Assembly: GCA_963789495.1 (NCBI GenBank)
Contig: CAWBLP010000023.1
Location: 1 to 64,000, forward strand
Length of the DNA stretch: 64,000 nucleotides
Reading direction: 5' to 3'
Origin: CAWBLP01 sp963789495
GTDB lineage: Bacteria; Pseudomonadota; Alphaproteobacteria; Acetobacterales; Acetobacteraceae
In this document: positions 1-9,792 of the stretch, piece after piece
Layout of the letters: the number at the start of each line of letters is the position of its first letter
How positions within the stretch are numbered: position 1 is the first letter of the stretch
Program-made: the position numbers and the translations under genes
The notes under the pieces: model-generated
What the model saw: only the letters and a program-made list of their open reading frames with translations
Database searches by the model: none
What the model was told of the DNA's origin: nothing

Positions 1-1
1 C

Positions 2-508
2 GCGGCGACATTGCTGGTTGCCCGTGAGGTCCCCCCTGCCGGAGGCGAGACCATTTTCGCCAACCAAGATCGGGCCTATGAAACGCTGTCTCCGATGCTG
101 CAGGACCGCCTCTCGGGCCTGTCTGGCGTCTCCAGTTCCGCCAAGGCCGATGCCAGCCGCACCCGAGAGGATCGTATCCGGAGCGACGGCACGACCGAGG
201 CGCGCACGGTCCTCTCCGCCGAACACCCGGTGGTGCGCACGCATCCAGAGACCGGGCGCAAGGCCCTGTACGTGAACGTGGCGCATACGACGCGCTTTGC
301 CGGCATGACCGAGGAGGAAAGTGCCCCGTTGCTGGGCTATCTGTTCCGCCATCAGACCCGCCCTGAGTTCACCGGTCGATTCCGCTGGCAGTCCGGTTCA
401 TTGGCCATCTGGGACAATCGCTGCGCCCAGCATTATGCGGTCAACGACTACGCCGGTCACAAGCGCGCCATGCAGCGCATCACCTTGGCCGGTGATCGAC
501 CGCACTGA
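2..508 (+). CDS. TauD/TfdA-family Fe(II)/2-oxoglutarate dioxygenase, C-terminal part (5' end outside window)
   Basis: This is the last ~168 residues of an alpha-ketoglutarate-dependent dioxygenase of the taurine dioxygenase type. The reading frame is open to the left edge, so the true start and the first two iron ligands (the HxD motif) lie upstream. Visible family marks are the PPAGGETIFANQ segment, then WDNRCAQHYA, whose His (codon at 431) is the distal iron ligand. The Arg in RAMQRIT (codon at 476) is the expected 2-oxoglutarate carboxylate ligand. Such enzymes release sulfite from sulfonates or hydroxylate other small acids. The exact substrate cannot be told from this part. A TTG at 11 could be mistaken for a start, but family alignment shows it is internal. 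Confidence 0.85.
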   Translation, partial: AATLLVAREVPPAGGETIFANQDRAYETLSPMLQDRLSGLSGVSSSAKADASRTREDRIRSDGTTEARTVLSAEHPVVRTHPETGRKALYVNVAHTTRFAGMTEEESAPLLGYLFRHQTRPEFTGRFRWQSGSLAIWDNRCAQHYAVNDYAGHKRAMQRITLAGDRPH

Positions 509-514
509 TCGCGC

Positions 515-720
515 TCAGAGCCGGTGAGGGGCTCCATGCGCCTTGGCATGGTCGATGATGCTGTCAATCACGTCGTAGCGGGTGTAGGCCCACCCCTCCA
601 CGATGGCTTGGAACACCTCAGCCTTTCGCGCTCTCCGCCATCAGGCAGCAGCGTGACGTTGATAGCCTTAGCCGGCCCAGCGATGCTCGCGCTCCCGTGC
701 AGCCAGTCGTGAATGCCGGG
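515..720 (-). pseudogene. Remnant of an unrecognised small gene, one frameshift
   Basis: Two reading frames on the minus strand join into one protein-like sequence. The upstream piece contains HDWLHGSASIAGPAKAINV and then LLPDGGER. The downstream piece starts with KAEVFQAIVEGWAYTRY, continues with DVIDSIIDHAKAHGAPHRL and stops at 515-517. The switch falls near 622-626 and needs a single-base shift. No good start or Shine-Dalgarno site was found. Composition looks truly coding, but I do not recognise the family. It may be the tail of a plasmid- or phage-type gene. The 150 bases further upstream hold nothing I can support. Confidence 0.35.
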
Positions 721-877
721 CCTGCGTCCCGCACGCGATGTTGGACGGTCGGCAGCTATTAGCGGGCATGGGTCAACGGCCCATCGCCTCAACACGAATT
801 GATTTCATTGGGGTATCGACTGATCGCGCGGTAACACCCATCCCTGAGGGGCTTCTTCACAACCTCGATGTAGTAGG

Positions 878-2396
878 ATGAACGATACAGCAGAGACAGT
901 TCCCCTCTGACCCGCGCGAGCTGCCGACGGGTGCGCCCGGGCTCGATGAAATCCTTTGTGGCGGGTACCAAAGCAGCCGGGTCTATCTGATCGAAGGTGA
1001 ACCCGGCGCCGGCAAGACCACCCTCGCGTTCCAGTTCCTGCTCGAAGGCGTCGAGCGCGGCGAAGGCGGACTGTACATCGCCCTGTCGGAAAGTCGCGGA
1101 CGAGTTGCTGCATACCGCCGCCTCGCACGGCTGGTCGCTGGACGGCATCGAGATCTTCGAGCTCGTGCCGCCCGAACTCAGCCTGGACCCGCAACAAGAG
1201 CAGAGCGTGGTCTATACCGCCGACCTGGAACTCGGCGAGACGGTGCGTCTGGTCATGGCGGAAGTCGAACGCCTCCGTCCGAAACGCATCGTGTTCGACA
1301 GCCTGGCGGAAATCCGCCTGCTGGCACAAAGCTCCTTGCGTTACCGCCGTCAGGTGCTCGCGCTGAAATACCTGTTCGCCAAGCTCGGCGCGACCGGCTT
1401 GCTGCTGGACGACATGGCCTGCCCGCAGCCGGAGCTGAACCTGCACAGCATCGCCCACGGCGTGATGCGGCTGGAGCAGATGGCCTTGCAATATGGCGCC
1501 GAACGCCGCCGGTTGCGGGTGTTCAAGATGCGCAGCCGGCAGTTCCGCGGCGGCTACCACGACTTCGTTATCCGCCGCGGCGGCCTGGTGGTCTTTCCGC
1601 GGCTGATCGCGGCGGAGCACCGCTTGCCCGACCCGCGCGATCAGCCGGCAACCAGTGGCGTTCCCGAACTGGACACGCTGCTCGGCGGCGGCCTGGACCA
1701 TGGCGCGGGGACGCTGATCCTGGGGCCGTCCGGAGCCGGCAAATCCTCGATCGCCTTGCAGTACATCACCCAGGCGCTGCACGGTGGCGAGCGGGTGCTG
1801 CTGATCAGCTTTGACGAGGTGCGTTCCGTCGTGCTGCGCCGAGCCGCCGGGCTCGGCATGGATCTGCGTCCCTTCATCGCCGACGGGCGCCTGGTGCTGG
1901 AACAGGTCGATCCCGCCGAATATCCGCCCGGCGAAGTGATCAGCCTGGTGCGGCGCAGCGTCGAGCAGCATGGTGCGTCCGTGGTCGTCCTGGACAGCCT
2001 GAACGGCTACCAGAGCGCGATGCTGGACGAGCACTTCCTGGTGCTGCAGATCCACGAACTGCTCAGTTACCTGAACCAGCGCGGCATCGTCAGCATCATG
2101 GTGCTGTCGCAGCATGGGCTGGTGGGGCCGATGCACAGCAGCTTCGACCTGACCTATGTCAGCGACACCGTGCTGCTGCTGCGCTTCTTCGAGGCCGAGG
2201 GCCGCATCCGCCGGGCGATTTCCGTGGTAAAAAAGCGGACCGGCGGGCACGAAGCCACCATTCGCGAGTTCAAGATCGATGCGAGAGGCATTCGTGTCGG
2301 CCAGGCTTTGGAGCAGTTCAGCGGCGTGTTGACCGGCGTCCCGCACTTCACGGGCTCCACCCATGCGCTGCTTGGGACGACCGTCCGGATGAGTGA
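878..2396 (+). pseudogene. KaiC-like RecA-fold ATPase, two ATPase domains, frameshifted
   Basis: The product is a two-domain KaiC-type ATPase. The first domain reads LPTGAPGLDEIL, then Walker A EGEPGAGKTT near 993-1022, in one frame. After LSESR near 1095 the frame shifts by one base, and the rest (SHGWSLDGIEIFELVPPE onward) is in another frame. The second domain has Walker A GPSGAGKSS near 1723 and a Walker B-like VVVLDSLNGY near 1987. A third shift near 2370 would give the natural stop TGA at 2394, overlapping the ATG of the kinase gene below. The ATG at 878 meets a stop at 908, so the start also needs a shift. KaiC-like proteins next to hybrid kinases are usually signalling ATPases, not clock proteins. 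The breaks may be decay or sequencing indels. Confidence 0.7.
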
Positions 2397-4580
2397 GCCG
2401 GGATCGAACCGGGTCCTCATCCTGGCGCCCAAGGGTCGCGATGCCGCGGTCATCGCGGCCATGCTGAACGAGGCCGGCATTGCCAGCCGGTCAGCGACGA
2501 TCTCGCGGCGCTGGTCGAACTGGATGCGGCCGGATGCCGGCACCGCGGTGATCGCGCAGGAGGCGCTGGGCCGCCAGGAGCGGTCCGCTGGAGCAGTGGA
2601 TCGCCGCCCAGCCGCCCTGGTCGGACTTTCCTTTCGTTCTGCTCAGCCTGCGCGCGCCGGTGCCGCAGCGGTCCTTGGAGGCGGCGCGGGTGGCGGAGCA
2701 GGGGAATGTTTCGGTGCTGGAGCGGCCGCTGCATCCGCTGACCCTGGTCAGCAGCGTGCGCGCGGCACTGCGGGCGCGACGGCGCCAGCGGGAGGCGGAG
2801 GCCTTCCTGATCGAACGTGAACAACAGGCTGTCGCGTTGCGGGAAAGCGAGGCGCATTTCCGCGCGATTGCCGAGGGCATGCCGCAACCGGTCTGGTCCG
2901 CCCGCCCCGACGGCACGCACGACTATTTCAATGCCCGCTGGCAGGAACTGACCGGCGTCGCGCCGTCCAGCGGAGCCCCGTGCGCCGGACTGGATGCCCT
3001 GGGCGGACTGCTGCATCCGGACGACCGTGCGGCCGCTGCAGAGGCCTGGCGCGGGGTGCTGGACTACGGCGACGCGATTCCGCCTGCGCAGCGCGGCGGG
3101 GGGCTATCGCTGGGTGTTGGGCGGCGCGCTGCCGGTGCGCGACGACCTGTCCGGCGAACGGGTCCGCTGGTTCGGCAGTTGCACCGACATCGACGATGCG
3201 GTCAATGCGCGCGAAACCCTGGCACGCAGCCGGGAAGAACTGGAACGCCTGGTCGATCGACGCACCGTCAGCCTGCAGCGGGAAATGCTGGAGCGCGAGA
3301 AGGCGGAAGCGGCGCTGGCGCAGGCGCAGAAGATGGAAGCGGTTGGCCAGCTCACCGGCGGCATGGCGCACGACTTCAACAATCTGCTGACTGCGGTGCT
3401 CGCCAGCCTGGAGATGATCGGCAAGCGCAGCACCGACGAGCGCGTGCTGCGTTTCGCCGGCAATGCCCAGCGCGCCGCGGAGCGTGGTGCGCGGCTGACC
3501 CAGCAGCTGCTCGCATTCTCCCGTCGGCAGCGGCTGAGGCCGGAGCCGGTGGACGTGAAGCGGTTGATCACCGGAATGGACGAGCTGCTGACACGGGCCA
3601 CGGGTGCTTCTATCGGCAGTAGGACGGCGCTGGCCGAGGATTTGCCGCCGGCCTTCGTCGATCCGACGCAACTTGAATTGGTCCTGCTGAACCTGGCCAT
3701 CAATGCGCGTGATGCCATGCCGGCCGGGGGCCGGCTGGACGTGGAGACGTTCGCCTTGCCGAAAGTGCCGGACGAACTGGCGGATGACCTGCCGGCAGGC
3801 AGCTACGTGGCGATGGTGGTGGCAGACACCGGCACCGGGATGGCGCCGGATGTGCAGGCGCGGGCGTTCGAACCGTTCTTCACCACCAAGGAGATGGGCA
3901 AGGGCACCGGTCTTGGTTTGTCGCAGGTATATGGCTTTGTTCGCCAGTCCGGCGGCACCATGCGGATCCGCAGCGAGGTGGGCGAGGGGACGCGCGTCTC
4001 GATCTACCTGCCCCGCGCCGAGGCCATGCCGGTTCAGCCGGCCGAACCGATCGCTTCGGCCAGTCCGCCCAGGGACCGCCAGCGCGCCACCATTCTGGTG
4101 GCCGATGACGACGAGAACGTCCGAGAGCTCGTGGTCGCGATGCTGGAGGAGCTGGGATATCATGTGATTGCCGCCGCGGATGGGCAGTCTGCCCTGGAGG
4201 TCATCCAACGCGGCGAGGCGTTCGACCTGCTGGTGGCGGATGTGGTGATGCCGGGGCTGAGCGGGGTCGAGGTGGCGCAGCGTGCGCGCGCCTCCGGCCG
4301 ACCGCTGCGTGTGTTGTTCGCCACCGGCTATGCGGATGTTGCGGTCTATCGTGAGGGGCTGGAAGGGGAGGATATGATCCGCAAGCCCTATCGCATGACC
4401 GAACTGGCTGAACGAGTGGAACAGGCCTTGCTGACGCCAATGCGCCCGGTGGGTGACCGACCCGGGAGTCGCCCGCATCCGGATCGCGCACATCCGGTCC
4501 CGCCTGGTCGCACTGACCCGAGGATTGCGGACGGAGTTGCAAAGCAGGCCAAGGCTGCGCGCAAGGTAACATCCGATTGA
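2389..4580 (+). pseudogene. Hybrid sensor histidine kinase (receiver-like, PAS, HisKA, HATPase, receiver), frameshifted
   Basis: Domains in order are an N-terminal receiver-like module (RVLILAPKGRDAAVI, near 2405), a PAS domain (FRAIAEGMPQPVWSARPDG, near 2860-3200), the HisKA box GGMAHDFNNLL with the phospho-acceptor His codon near 3368, and a HATPase with N, G1 and G2 boxes (NLAINARDAMPAGG, DTGTGMAPD, GTGLGLSQV). A C-terminal receiver follows (ILVADDDENV, acceptor Asp in LLVADVVMPG near 4240). At least four single-base shifts are needed, near 2490, 2533, 2590 and 3080. From 3090 to the stop the frame is intact. It overlaps the predicted end of the KaiC-like gene, so the two probably worked as a pair. 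The input signal is unknown. Confidence 0.75.
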
Positions 4581-4781
4581 TCGATCGGAGCCCGATCCGT
4601 TTACTGGTCGTTAATAAATCGTTTTCTGCTAGCATCCCACGAAGCGGCAGTGTGCTAACTCCGTCTCCTTTTTGTGAAGTCCTGCAGGTGAAAGGAATGG
4701 GGAAGGCACCTCATGCTACGTAAATAAATCAGGATAAATCAGGCTCCGCCACTCTGGGTTGACGGAGGCGCCACCACACGA

Positions 4782-5972
4782 ATGAACCAAGTCCGAGCAG
4801 GCGATCCTTTGACGGGCCCGCAGCTTGCCGTGCAGCTCGCAGCTCTTGATGGGGCTGTACCGCCGTCGGTGCATCATGTCGTCTTGCGGGTTACCCGAAG
4901 AGGCGACGGCAGCGAGGACCGAAGCTACGCAGTTCCGGACCGGCCGGAGCGGCTGAGCCATGCTGCCTGGGCCGAATGGCTCCACGCCCACGACGTGCTG
5001 GGCAGTGCTCAGCTGCAGGTCGCTTTGCTGGTGATCCGGGAAGTCCTCGATCCTGTCGGTTCCCTGGTCGAGTGCACCCTGGAGCGCCGGCTCGGGGCGT
5101 CCGATGGCCCATATCATGGTGATCCTGCCCGGGTGGAATTCTTCGGCCCCGCCCGGATGCTGCGATTATATCGTGCCTCCCGTCACGGCTTGGTGGAGGT
5201 AGCGCCGTCACCGCAGGCCGAACCGACCGATACGCATGGGCCGGCGCCATTAGCCGGCGAGCAGGTTGCGCTGGAACGCCATCTCGGCCTCGGCATTCAA
5301 TTCGTCGATGCGCGCGAACCCACCCTGTTAGAGGCCATGGCAGGGCTGGCGAGCGTCGTGCAGGTCCGCCTGCCGGATGATCGCGAGATCGGTTGTGGCG
5401 TCGGCTGGCACGGCCCCCTGGCGTTCGTCCTGCAAGCCGAATTTCCCCGGTTTGACACGCCGTTGGCCCTGCCACCGTCCGACGAGGCGGCGGTGCAGGA
5501 TGCGCTGCGCCGATACCGGCTGATTCGTCATGAGACGCGGCGAGATGAAGGTGGCCTGGCTGTCCTGGCGCGGCAACACGGTGGCCAGGTCCTGTTCCTG
5601 CTGCGGTCGGACGGCCAGCGCGTGTCGCCGAAGCGGTATCAGCCGGGCACCGGTCCGGCCGCGTCCGAGGAGCAGCGGCGCTGGATGCGCTATGCCGGTA
5701 CCTATGAACATCTGAATGTGCTGGACCATTATCGCGATGGCAGCGCGGACGACCTGATCATGTTGACGGCCGACCCAAGTGGCCATGTCTGGCGCCATCT
5801 GATCGATCCCGATGGCGTGGAAGCCTGGCGGCGTCCGGCCGATGACGCGGCCGTTGCCGTGCTGCATCGGGAACGCCTGGCAATCGCGCAATCCGACGCG
5901 GCGATGCCCGATGCGGAGCCACCCCAGCCGGTCCCGGAGGTCGAACCGATCGCCGCACCTCCGGATGGATAG
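4782..5972 (+). CDS. Hypothetical protein, 396 residues
   Basis: An intact frame from ATG to TAG with codon use like the neighbouring real genes. I do not recognise the family. There is no signal peptide, membrane segment or clear nucleotide-binding motif. The N-terminal third has a pattern of alternating beta-like and helical stretches. The middle (about 5300-5500) reads as a beta-rich domain. The C-terminus ends in a proline- and acid-rich tail. It lies 200 bases after the hybrid kinase and ends before a run of gene debris. A structure prediction would say more than sequence motifs do here. Confidence 0.6.
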   Translation: MNQVRAGDPLTGPQLAVQLAALDGAVPPSVHHVVLRVTRRGDGSEDRSYAVPDRPERLSHAAWAEWLHAHDVLGSAQLQVALLVIREVLDPVGSLVECTLERRLGASDGPYHGDPARVEFFGPARMLRLYRASRHGLVEVAPSPQAEPTDTHGPAPLAGEQVALERHLGLGIQFVDAREPTLLEAMAGLASVVQVRLPDDREIGCGVGWHGPLAFVLQAEFPRFDTPLALPPSDEAAVQDALRRYRLIRHETRRDEGGLAVLARQHGGQVLFLLRSDGQRVSPKRYQPGTGPAASEEQRRWMRYAGTYEHLNVLDHYRDGSADDLIMLTADPSGHVWRHLIDPDGVEAWRRPADDAAVAVLHRERLAIAQSDAAMPDAEPPQPVPEVEPIAAPPDG

Positions 5973-6004
5973 CCTGCTCGAGTAGGCGCGCCTACGCCAG
6001 TGCG

Positions 6005-6342
6005 ATGCAGGCTTTGCGCGGCGCGCAGCCGATGGCACTGGCCGGCGATGTCGGGCTGGGTCTTCCATCCGGCTTGTTCGGGTAGCTGCAGACCTTGCAG
6101 GCGGCACTTAAAATCCTCGCGGCGGATCGCTCTGCCAGTGAGGTGGACACGCTGCCGTCGCAAGTTGAGCTCGGGGCGCTGCCTCCTCTGGCTGCGTTGC
6201 CGATGCGCTGACTCGTCTGGAAGTGGGGTTGCGGGAGAAACTGGCCTTGATCCGGCTGGTTATGCTGCTGCCGGCACAGCGGCGTCGGCTCAGCGCCATG
6301 GCGCCGTTCGGTCTCGACGTGGCCGACCGGTTTCCGGGCTGA
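6005..6342 (+). pseudogene. Remnant of a small gene with in-frame stop and frameshift
   Basis: From ATG 6005 the frame reads MQALRGAQPMALAGDVG and onward, meets TAG at about 6083, and continues in the same frame with LQTLQAALKILAADRSASEV. It then needs one shift near 6205 to reach LTRLEVGLREKLALIRLV and RRRLSAMAPFGLDVADRFPG before TGA at 6340-6342. The amphipathic, leucine-rich composition is typical of coding sequence. The family is not recognised. It may be a small regulator or antitoxin-sized protein in decay. Confidence 0.35.
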
Positions 6343-6826
6343 GCGCATGACTTCGAAGAGGCGGCGGCCTGCCTGGTGTTCCCACGCCCGACCGCGGTGG
6401 TCTTCCATTGCCCCCGCGTGCTGGGCCGTGGGCTGTCGGTGATCGGCCCGCTACGCCGGCTTGACTGATCCGTTGCCGGCGTTGGCTGGGTGCAACGATG
6501 TTGTGGCGCGCCTGCGCAGCAGAGCCGCATGGATCTGGCACCTTTGTTGGCCGTACTGGAACGGGTGCGGCGTTGGTGGCGTGGATCCAGCCTGGTGCCG
6601 GCTGAGAAATACACAGAACCCGAGCCCGAATGTTATAGTCCGCTCCCCCGGAGCGTTCATGCGCGCGCTGAGCCCGTGTGTGATGAGCCGGGTCGCGCCA
6701 TGGCGGCATCCGCAAACGCCGCGCGCCGCCGCGACAGCGACACCGGCTGAGCGCCTCTCGCTCCCCTGGTACCTGTGACGACACGGTTCCCGCCATGGTG
6801 CAGGCACTTTCACAGCGAGGAATCGT
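6343..6826. other. Gap without a convincing gene
   Basis: About 480 bases lie between the remnant above and the stop of the SDR gene. One coding-like stretch on the plus strand (6350-6466, reading EEAAACLVFPRPTAVVFH and ending PLRRLD) has no start and may be another fragment of decayed sequence. Nothing else in it can be supported: no tRNA, no strong hairpin and no promoter that I trust. Confidence 0.4.
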
Positions 6827-7690
6827 TCACCCGTTCACCACCGTTCCGCCGTTCGGGTGCAGTACCTGGCCGGTCATATAGGACGCATCCTGAGAGGCCA
6901 GGAAAACGTAGCAGGGCGCAACTTCATCGGGTTGGCCGGGACGACCCATGGGAGCCTGCTGGCCATGATGCGCGGTTTTCTCGGGCGGATAGCTGGCCGG
7001 GATCAGCGGAGTCCAGACCGGTCCAGGTGCCACCGCATTCACGCGAATTCCGCGCTTCAGCAACTGGATCGATAGGGAGCGCGTGAATGCGACGATGGCG
7101 CCCTTGGTCGAGGCGTAATCCAGCAGGGTTGGATTGCCGTGATAGGCGGTCACCGAGGTCGTGTTCACGATCGCCCCGCCATCCGGCATATGCGGCAGAA
7201 CGGCACGTGTTAGAAAAAACTGGCTGAAGATGTTGGTGCGAAAGGTGCGTTCCAACTGCTCGTCACTGAGATCCTCCAGCCGCTCCACCTGACGCTGTTC
7301 GGCCGCGTTGTTCACCAGTATGTTGATCCGGCCAAATGCCTGCACCACCTGACGGGCAATCTCACGACAGAAGTCCGAATTGCCGATATCCCCCGGCACC
7401 AGCAGCGAACGCACGCCCTGGGCCTCGATCAAAGACTGGGTTTCCTGCGCATCGTCATGTTCATCCAGATAGGTGATAGCGACATGCGCCCCCTCTTTGG
7501 CAAAGCCCACCGCTACCGCTCGGCCGATGCCCGAATCACCGCCGGAGATGAGCGCCACCTTGCCGGCCAGTTTGCCGGCGCTGTGATAGGCCGTCATCGC
7601 CGAGTCCGGACGCGGCTGCATGGTCCGTTCCTCGCCCGGCTGATGGTCCTGTTGCTGCGGCGGTTGGGGCGTATCGGACACTGGCTGCAC
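6827..7690 (-). CDS. YghA-like short-chain dehydrogenase/reductase, stress type
   Basis: A 287-residue NAD(P)-dependent SDR. The long hydrophilic N-terminal extension (about 40 residues) is typical of the YghA / general stress protein 39 branch. Residues 50-57 hold the cofactor loop GGDSGIGR. NNAAEQ and the catalytic YASTK motif are present, and the C-terminus has the usual MTGQVLHPNGGT. These enzymes reduce aldehydes or ketones of unsettled identity. A perfect EcfG-type promoter sits 20-45 bases upstream of the start, so general-stress control is likely. It is divergent from the KGG-repeat stress gene. Confidence 0.9.
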   Translation of the reverse strand: MQPVSDTPQPPQQQDHQPGEERTMQPRPDSAMTAYHSAGKLAGKVALISGGDSGIGRAVAVGFAKEGAHVAITYLDEHDDAQETQSLIEAQGVRSLLVPGDIGNSDFCREIARQVVQAFGRINILVNNAAEQRQVERLEDLSDEQLERTFRTNIFSQFFLTRAVLPHMPDGGAIVNTTSVTAYHGNPTLLDYASTKGAIVAFTRSLSIQLLKRGIRVNAVAPGPVWTPLIPASYPPEKTAHHGQQAPMGRPGQPDEVAPCYVFLASQDASYMTGQVLHPNGGTVVNG

Positions 7691-7710
7691 TCCGCATTGT
7701 GAACCGGTTG

Positions 7711-7736
7711 AACGGAGCAGCAGGGCGAACCGTTCC
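7711..7736 (-). promoter_or_regulatory. EcfG-type general-stress promoter for the SDR gene
   Basis: On the minus strand the sequence is GGAAC, then 17 bases, then CGTT, an exact match to the alphaproteobacterial EcfG consensus (GGAAC-N16/17-CGTT). The -10 element ends 21 bases before the ATG at 7690, leaving a short leader. The motif match is seen directly. Use by an EcfG sigma factor is inferred. Confidence 0.7.
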
Positions 7737-8072
7737 GTCGTGTCGGATCGGCGTCGGCCGGAACAGGCATATCATCGCGTGTGAAGGGGACTCCTGTGGG
7801 ACCGGCGGTGCGGAACTGCTGATCACACGCCCTCGGGGAGAGCGTCCCAGACCACGCATATTGATACCCCATGCTGCGTGCCATCTGATCCACCCAGACC
7901 CTCGCATCGGCTGCGCTGGTGCCGACGTGTTACGGGAGACGCCAGACCCCACCTCGTGCAGGGTGGCAGGCGAAGCAACCTGACGAGTTTGGTTCGTGTC
8001 TGACATGTCCGCCCTCGTTCAGCTGTGGTGCGCAGAACGCGGCGTAACCGACCGGGTTGAACCAGGCGGCAG

Positions 8073-8098
8073 GCAACTCCCTGAGGATTGCGATCGTT
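8073..8098 (+). promoter_or_regulatory. Near-consensus EcfG-type promoter for the KGG-repeat gene
   Basis: GCAAC, 17 bases, CGTT: one mismatch in the -35 element compared with GGAAC. It ends 32 bases before the ATG at 8131, and the next gene is a classical stress protein, which raises its likelihood. Confidence 0.45.
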
Positions 8099-8130
8099 TG
8101 GGTGGAGAGGCCAACCGCAAGGAATCAGAC

Positions 8131-8640
8131 ATGTCTGACGAACAGGCCAGCAAAGAGCAGCAGCGCCCGCGCAATCGCGGGAACTTCGCCGAGGATCGCG
8201 AAAAGGCATCCAGGGCGGGTCACGTCGGTGGCCAGCGTAGTTCCGGCAACTTCGCGCATGACCGGGCGCGTGCGGTCGAGGCAGGGCGGAAAGGTGGCGA
8301 ACGCAGTCATGGCGGTGGCGGCGCGCGGTCCAATCCGGGGAATTTTGCGCAGGACCACGAAAAGGCCGTGGAGGCCGGCCGGAAGGGCGGCCATCAGAAG
8401 TCATGCCAGGAGCGTGGGATGACGGCGCCGGCCAAACCCTCGGCTCACCCGAACCCCGCTCCGCAAGCGGCGACGGAGCAACCGGCGCAGCGCGTGGAGC
8501 AGCGCATCCGGGAGTCGCGTGACAGCCTGCCTGGACAGCGGGACGCGCTGCCCCCAAAGGCGCTTGGCGGCATACCTCCTACGCCGCAGGGCGATGAAAA
8601 CCGCGATCCGCCAGCGAATGCTCCCAACACACCGGACTAG
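8131..8640 (+). CDS. KGG-repeat stress-induced protein (GsiB/YciG-like)
   Basis: A 169-residue hydrophilic protein. The N-terminal half has three units of the KGG (Pfam) repeat, recognisable as GNFAEDREKASRAGHVGG, then GNFAHDRARAVEAGRKGG, then GNFAQDHEKAVEAGRKGG. The second half is a low-complexity Pro/Gln/Asn tail. Such proteins are small and made during general or desiccation stress. The ATG at 8131 is preferred over a longer frame starting at 7996, because AAGGAATC lies just ahead and the repeats start right after it. The tail past the third repeat is unusually long for the family. Confidence 0.85.
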   Translation: MSDEQASKEQQRPRNRGNFAEDREKASRAGHVGGQRSSGNFAHDRARAVEAGRKGGERSHGGGGARSNPGNFAQDHEKAVEAGRKGGHQKSCQERGMTAPAKPSAHPNPAPQAATEQPAQRVEQRIRESRDSLPGQRDALPPKALGGIPPTPQGDENRDPPANAPNTPD

Positions 8641-8798
8641 CGACGACCGGCGCGGGTCCGGTTGTGGCGTGAAGGGGTTGGGTTCCAACGGTCGTGAACG
8701 TCGTGGCATGAATTGATCGCACTTCCTTACGCTGCCCGGCGTTGGAGAGATTGGCGGCCGGAAAAGTGGGCCTGCCACCGACAGAAGGAGCATGGAAT

Positions 8799-8987
8799 AT
8801 GGCTCAAATCAGCTTACCCACCGGTCACGATGGGGTCCGGCGATGGACTGAGGAGCGGAGCACCGTCCCGGCTCGGCTGCGCCGCAGCATCGCCCGTCCC
8901 GGCACCGAAGTGCCCTTCAGGTTGATTTCGTTGATCCCGGTGACGGCCTTGAGAAGGCTTCGTGAACCGCGTTCTTCACAGCCTTAG
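8799..8987 (+). CDS. Small unknown protein, 62 residues
   Basis: A short frame from ATG 8799 to TAG with a good Shine-Dalgarno site (AAGGAG, 7 bases ahead). The product is basic, with many Arg residues. No family is recognised. It lies between two stress genes on the same strand. The ribosome site is the main support, so this remains tentative. Confidence 0.35.
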   Translation: MAQISLPTGHDGVRRWTEERSTVPARLRRSIARPGTEVPFRLISLIPVTALRRLREPRSSQP

Positions 8988-9067
8988 AGGATCTTAATTT
9001 TCCACTTTTGCACCAGGATTTATGGCGGGAAGGAATTCCGCAACCTGGTGCATCGGGAGACATAGCA

Positions 9068-9589
9068 ATGGATACGAAGACAGAGGCAGGCCCGACGATA
9101 GGTGTGCTGCATGAAGTTCGAGGCGTATTCGACGATTCCGAGCGCATGTCGGACGCCGTCGGGCAGCTATCAGTCGCCGGGTTTGATCGGGCGGATCTCA
9201 GCCTGCCGGAGGCGGCGCCGCCACCCGAACGTTCGACCCCGGAATCGGGTGCCAAGCCGGCCGACTCCGATGAAGATGCCACGGTTGCCCGTACCTTGCA
9301 TACCAGCGGGGCGGCCTCGGTCGCGGCGCTGGCGGCAGCCGGCATTACCATCGCAACAGGCGGGGCGGCTGCGGTCGCCGGGGTGGCGGCCGTGGCGGCG
9401 GGTGCTGTGGCAGGGGGTGCGACCTTTGCCGTCACCAACGCAGCCGATGAAAGCGAGCAGCAGGATCGGGATGTAAAAGCGGCCAGCGGCGAGCTGATTC
9501 TGTCGGTCCGTGCACCGACCCTGGAAAAGATGGCTGAAGCCGAGGGGATCCTGCGCGCCGCGGGGGCGATCGACATCCGCGAGGTATAA
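9068..9589 (+). CDS. Predicted stress-associated membrane protein with glycine-zipper core
   Basis: A 173-residue protein. The first 50 residues form a small alpha/beta module (IGVLHEVRGVFDDSERM, then AGFDRADLSL) that resembles the N-terminus of general-stress protein 17M-like proteins. Residues ~80-125 are an Ala/Gly-rich double hydrophobic segment (AGITIATGGAAAVAGVAAV) that could insert in the membrane as a hairpin. The C-terminus returns to a ferredoxin-like strand (ELILSVRAPTLEKMAEAEGI). The ATG at 9068 was chosen because a GGGAGA site sits ahead. Context in a stress island suggests an envelope role. No activity can be assigned. Confidence 0.65.
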   Translation: MDTKTEAGPTIGVLHEVRGVFDDSERMSDAVGQLSVAGFDRADLSLPEAAPPPERSTPESGAKPADSDEDATVARTLHTSGAASVAALAAAGITIATGGAAAVAGVAAVAAGAVAGGATFAVTNAADESEQQDRDVKAASGELILSVRAPTLEKMAEAEGILRAAGAIDIREV

Positions 9590-9792
9590 GTCCTTCTTAG
9601 ACACGACATTTTGCGCGGATGAGGGCAAACGCAGGTAGCGCATCGCAGTTATCGGTGCGCCCTTTCATTTATGCGCCGCCATCACGGATCAGGCTACGTC
9701 CCGAGGCCGGATGCGTGCCGATGGCGGCATGGAAGGGTATCACTACTAATGCGCAATGGTAACCTGTCGTCATCGCTCAACCGAGGTGTTCC

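Noticed and set aside
805..2364. 519-residue open frame on the minus strand
   Set aside because: It is antisense to the KaiC-like gene, has no recognisable motif and shows the His/Gln/Arg-rich composition of a shadow frame.
6537..6553. TGGCACC-TTTG-TTGG as a sigma-54 promoter
   Set aside because: The invariant GC of the -12 box is missing (GG instead), and no gene follows.
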